A stretch of DNA of 12,754 bases, from contig LSSN01004926.1 of NCBI GenBank assembly GCA_001970855.1, positions 1 through 12,754 of the forward strand, read 5' to 3'. Numbering within the stretch: the first letter of the stretch is position 1; the number at the start of each line of letters is the position of its first letter. Under the pieces are notes generated by a model, which saw only the letters and a program-made list of their open reading frames with translations, made no database searches and was not told where the DNA came from. A program made the position numbers and the translations under genes. The stretch comes from Smittium culicis. Taxonomy: Eukaryota; Kickxellomycota; Harpellomycetes; Harpellales; Legeriomycetaceae. Shown here one piece after another: positions 10,539-12,754 of the stretch.

Positions 10539-10735
10539 TTAACCCTTTCACGGGCAGTAGACTATTCTTGACCTACAAAATATAACCAAAAATACTCTGT
10601 TAAAATTCTATAATATAGTTGCTTTGAGAGTTATTGGTTTATAGTAAAAAAACTACAAATAATATGCTTGTTTTTAAATCATAAACGAATCAATAGATTC
10701 GATTTAATTAAGATTTTTGGACTGGGTAGGGTTAA
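10539..10735 (-). repeat. piggyBac-type end block, copy 2 (right end, inverted)
   Basis: A 197-bp block related to copies 1 and 3 in reverse orientation. Read on the - strand it starts TTAACCCTACCCAGTCC and ends GTGAAAGGGTTAA. Matching landmarks against copy 3 are ATAAACCAATA in the middle, GGTTATATTTTGTAGGTCAA versus GGCTATATCTGGTGGGCCAA, and GTCTACTGCCC versus GTCTACCACCC. It forms the right end of the 8391-10735 element. Its inner edge also carries TTAACCC, so the block by itself is TTAA-bounded with CCC...GGG tips. Confidence 0.7.
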
Positions 10736-10807
10736 AATATGGATTTAGTCCATCATACCCAACACGATTTAAATTTATAATATTATTGAAGCGAAAAAGA
10801 TTTATAA

Positions 10808-11003
10808 TTAACCCTTTCCCGTCCGACACTCTTTAAAAAAATAAATTTTATGATTCGCTTAAATTTGAAATGAAATTTACTATTTGCTACTATTCAACAA
10901 TAAACCAATATTTCTTAAAGCCTCGGAATTAAAGTATTTTTATTGAACATGGTTGGCTATATCTGGTGGGCCAAAAGCAGTCTACCACCCGGTAATGGGA
11001 TAA
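10808..11003 (+). repeat. piggyBac-type end block, copy 3
   Basis: A 196-bp block opening TTAACCCTTTCCCGTCC and ending GGTAATGGGATAA. It is the best preserved and most GC-rich copy. It starts 72 bp right of the first element's end, and both blocks point their TTAACCC tips toward each other. Its tips are imperfect inverted repeats of each other (CCCTTTCCCGT versus CCCATTACCGG on the other strand). Confidence 0.7.
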
Positions 11004-11056
11004 TACAGATATATTTAGTAGAAAAAAAGCAAGTCTACCACCCAGAATAGGGTTAA
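10979..11056 (+). repeat. Duplicated subterminal motif, 53 bp apart
   Basis: AGTCTACCACCC occurs at 10979-10990 and at 11032-11043. Each copy is followed six bases later by GGG plus a TTAA-like tetramer (GGGATAA at 10997-11003 and GGGTTAA at 11050-11056). The inverted equivalent, GGGCAGTAGACT, lies at 10553-10564 in the right end of the first element. In the piggyBac superfamily, internal repeats near the ends can bind transposase; that role here is an inference. Confidence 0.6.
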
Positions 11057-11159
11057 TAGATTGGCAGTCATAGGAGAATCCGAATGTGAAAAATCTTTTA
11101 GGTTTAAAGTCGGCCAAGAAATTGCTATAAGCCGCGAAGTATAAATTATGACAGTTTAT

Positions 11160-11990
11160 TGGCTATCCAGAAATATAGGCGGAGTATGGATAATCACTGG
11201 TTGACATTCCACTAGGCCAATCTAATATTAATAAACTAGGCTGCAGCCGAAATGCAAAATATCACATTTGATTTTAGTTGAGCAGTAGCGTTAGTAGTCG
11301 TACTTGATTTTAGTAAACCGGGATTGTATATGAGAGCTATTGGTTTCTCAAAATAATATGATGCAGGTGCAAAGTAGACTTCAATTTTCTTGGTGGTTTA
11401 CCTTGTTATAAAAATCTTTCGAGTATCACATAAAGGTCTTCCGATAATTCCCAGCGAATCAGGTGTCCTAAACCTTATGTTCGCAGGCCCAACAATGAAT
11501 CACCTATATAGCCCAAGTATATTAGCCAAAACCGTCTAGTGTAGGTTTTTATTAGCGAAACTAAGTTATAATTTTTATTAAACTGTAGTCAGATGTAAAG
11601 CATTAGACGACGTGCGATATTTAGCTATTTTTATTAGCTCAAGCTGAATATGATTTAGCTATTTTTAAACAGGTCGGTAAAAGCGCTGAAAAGAGTATAT
11701 GGGAAATTATATCACAATATAATTAAATTAAGCAACAAATAAAATTCTAATTTCGGCAATAAAAAGAACTTGCAAAAAAAAAATTCTAATGCGACACTTC
11801 ATCTTGTTTGAAGAGCAAAATCTATTGGCCTAAATTACGCTTTTTTATCCGGTTGGATCTTCGCAGGGCTCAAAAGCAAACTATTGGCACTTGTGTTTGA
11901 GATAAAAAAATATAATGTCATTTTTAGGATAGTAGTAACCTTCAAAGTTTATATTTCTGTACTTTGCAAACGCAAGAAAGACAACGTTTA
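11160..11990. other. Unassigned stretch of intermediate composition
   Basis: About 0.8 kb between the second piggyBac-type copy and the reductase promoter, richer in G+C than the left half of the window. It has no open frame above about 60 codons. One stretch of about 48 codons at 11389-11545 (+), containing GLPIIPSESGVLNL, looks less AT-driven than its surroundings, but I recognise no family. It may be worn transposon interior or the distal upstream region of the reductase gene. Confidence 0.4.
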
Positions 11991-12013
11991 TATTCTCCAC
12001 CATTCTCAAGAAA

Positions 12014-12022
12014 TATATAAAG
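12014..12022 (+). promoter_or_regulatory. Candidate TATA box of the reductase gene
   Basis: TATATAAAG lies 41 bp upstream of the start codon and fits a eukaryotic TATA element. Transcription starting about 30 bp downstream would leave a very short leader. In such AT-rich DNA the match could be accidental. Confidence 0.35.
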
Positions 12023-12031
12023 CCTTTGATA

Positions 12032-12059
12032 TCCCCCTCCGTTTTACTATTCTTTCTTT
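12032..12059 (+). promoter_or_regulatory. Pyrimidine-rich stretch before the start codon
   Basis: All but 3 of these 28 bases are C or T, immediately before the ATG at 12063. CT-rich tracts near transcription starts are common in fungal promoters; a role here is inferred from position only. Confidence 0.35.
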
Positions 12060-12062
12060 GAT

Positions 12063-12754
12063 ATGACCATTGAAGATTCCAAGCATAACGCTTCAACTAC
12101 TATAAATCAGGAAACCGACTCTACCACCTATCGTTTCGGCAGCTTTGAACCTATTTCTGAAGATTCAATTTCGCCTGTTTCTGAAACTTTTAATAACCCT
12201 TTACTAAACCTCGTATCTACTACTTTCTCCTCTGCATACTCTATTTTTAAAGCATTTTTATCTGGCCAAAAATCTTTTTATTTATTTTCTGTTGCAGTTG
12301 TTTATATATTCTTCTCCTTCTTCACTGATCTCTCTTTACTTCTAGCGTCTTTTATCACCTCAAAATCAAAAGTCTCTCCGCTCAAATCCCCTTCACAGAA
12401 ATCCAATATGAAATCTAACTCCAATGGCTTTAGTATCTTTAATCTTGATAGAAAAGATCTGATAATCATGACCACTATGGTCGTTGGTGCCTCAACTTTT
12501 ATTTTCAGAAAGCTTATCTTAAATAGCTCTAAAGCCGCTGAAAATAAAAACGCTGATCCCCAACCTCAGCCTGAGCTTGAGCCCGAGACTCAAGCTGAAT
12601 CAGCACCTGTCACTGATCTTGATCGAAGCATCCCTGATGTTATGAAGCTCAAGAACAAAAACATCGCCATCTTCTATGGCTCTCAAACTGGAACTGCCGA
12701 AGATCTCGCCAACCGCTTGTCCCGCTCCTTGCAAAACGATTTCGGTGCCTTACC
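12063..12754 (+). CDS. NADPH-cytochrome P450 reductase, N-terminal part (cut by window end)
   Basis: Passes electrons from NADPH through FAD and FMN to microsomal P450s and other haem enzymes, anchored on the cytosolic face of the endoplasmic reticulum. The 230 codons in the window have no stop or evident intron. Residues 1-70 are polar and Ser/Thr-rich. Residues 72-98 and 132-153 are hydrophobic segments, and the second sits where the family's single anchor normally is. Residues 165-186 form a Pro/Glu/Gln-rich linker. From residue 200, NIAIFYGSQTGTAEDLANRL is the start of the flavodoxin-like FMN domain, with the FMN-phosphate loop SQTGTAE at 207-213. An in-frame TGA at 12027 precedes the ATG at 12063. 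Met116 (12408) would give a family-typical N-terminus and is an alternative start. C-ending codons are frequent, unlike the upstream DNA. Other diflavin reductases (NDOR1/Tah18 type) lack a membrane anchor and fit less well. Confidence 0.88.
   Translation, partial: MTIEDSKHNASTTINQETDSTTYRFGSFEPISEDSISPVSETFNNPLLNLVSTTFSSAYSIFKAFLSGQKSFYLFSVAVVYIFFSFFTDLSLLLASFITSKSKVSPLKSPSQKSNMKSNSNGFSIFNLDRKDLIIMTTMVVGASTFIFRKLILNSSKAAENKNADPQPQPELEPETQAESAPVTDLDRSIPDVMKLKNKNIAIFYGSQTGTAEDLANRLSRSLQNDFGAL

Larger units (their letters stand above)
8391..10735 (+). mobile_element. Decayed piggyBac-type DNA transposon bounded by TTAA
   Basis: TTAA occurs at 8391-8394 and 10732-10735, the invariant target site of the piggyBac superfamily. 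The left end reads TTAAACCTTTCCTATCC; the right end, read inward on the - strand, begins TTAACCCTACCCAGTCC. The two ends stay similar in inverted orientation for about 196 bp, including a shared CGTTTATGATTTA about 50 bp in. The interior length, about 2.34 kb, is typical of the superfamily. The right half contains pieces of a transposase on the + strand. The interior from 8586 to about 9650 should hold the N-terminal half of the gene; I found no motif there, and it has many stops. CCC at the left tip has become ACC. The element is dead. Confidence 0.65.
10808..11160 (+). mobile_element. Second, truncated piggyBac-type element (left part)
   Basis: Similarity to the left part of the first element seems to extend past the end block. 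TCGGCCAAGAAA...TAAATTATGACAG at 11111-11155 resembles TTGGCCAATAAA...TAAATTAAAACATG at about 8735-8770. Beyond about 11160 the similarity becomes too weak to follow. No right end (GGGTTAA after a CTGGGTA-like stretch) was found before the P450 reductase gene, so this is a truncated copy or an element whose right half was lost. An alternative is a complete short non-autonomous element, 10808-11056, since GGGTTAA occurs at 11050-11056. No transposase motif is visible. Confidence 0.45.

Noticed and set aside
10929..11117. 62-codon minus-strand open frame
   Set aside because: It overlaps the end block and duplicated subterminal motif of the piggyBac-type copies and has no recognisable content.
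11884..12066. 60-codon + strand open frame whose TGA overlaps the reductase ATG
   Set aside because: The overlap looks like translational coupling, but the context is eukaryotic, the product is I/V/K-rich with no motif, and it spans the candidate TATA box and promoter. An upstream reading frame in a longer transcript cannot be excluded, but nothing supports it.
1..12754. Prokaryotic or phage system, CRISPR array, tRNA or rRNA genes
   Set aside because: No regularly spaced direct repeats, cloverleaf-like stretches, rRNA motifs or clustered open frames were seen, and the one intact gene is a eukaryotic-type membrane-anchored reductase.

Overview
The window looks eukaryotic, most likely fungal, although the lineage cannot be fixed from sequence alone. 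The left 12 kb has no intact gene. It is very AT-rich (10 G+C in the 60 bases 3001-3060, about 17%) and carries mutated transposable elements. The last 0.7 kb is a protein-coding gene of quite different composition (31 G+C in 12661-12720, about 52%). The gene is the 5' part of a membrane-anchored NADPH-cytochrome P450 reductase, an endoplasmic-reticulum enzyme. No prokaryotic operon, Shine-Dalgarno site, CRISPR array or RNA gene was seen.

Layout from left to right. Positions 541-2311 hold a heavily mutated Ty3/gypsy-type pol on the + strand: reverse transcriptase, RNase H, then integrase in the normal order. Most recognisable stretches lie in one reading frame despite many stops, so decay was mainly by substitution. 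Positions 2312-7099 are an extremely AT-rich stretch with no supported gene. Positions 7100-7790 carry a second retroelement remnant, gag-end plus retropepsin-like protease, also on the + strand. Positions 8391-10735 form a decayed piggyBac-type DNA transposon of about 2.3 kb. It has TTAA at both ends, related end blocks of about 196 bp in inverted orientation, and pieces of the transposase C-terminal half inside. A third copy of the end block starts a second, incomplete element at 10808. Positions 11160-11990 are unassigned sequence of intermediate composition, followed by the promoter region and start of the P450 reductase gene.

The picture is a transposon graveyard ending at a functional gene. 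Differences between the repeat copies, and the changed reverse transcriptase active site (YLDD-type read as YLNN), are largely C-to-T and G-to-A. That suggests repeat-induced point mutation or a similar cytosine-directed process, but a general AT mutation bias is not excluded. The reductase is itself unusual: about 200 residues and two hydrophobic segments precede the FMN-binding motif, where the family usually has roughly 50-90 residues and one anchor.

The transposon calls rest on motif order, frame and spacing read by eye. No alignment or database search was run, and AT-rich translations give chance similarities easily. Confidences are set accordingly.
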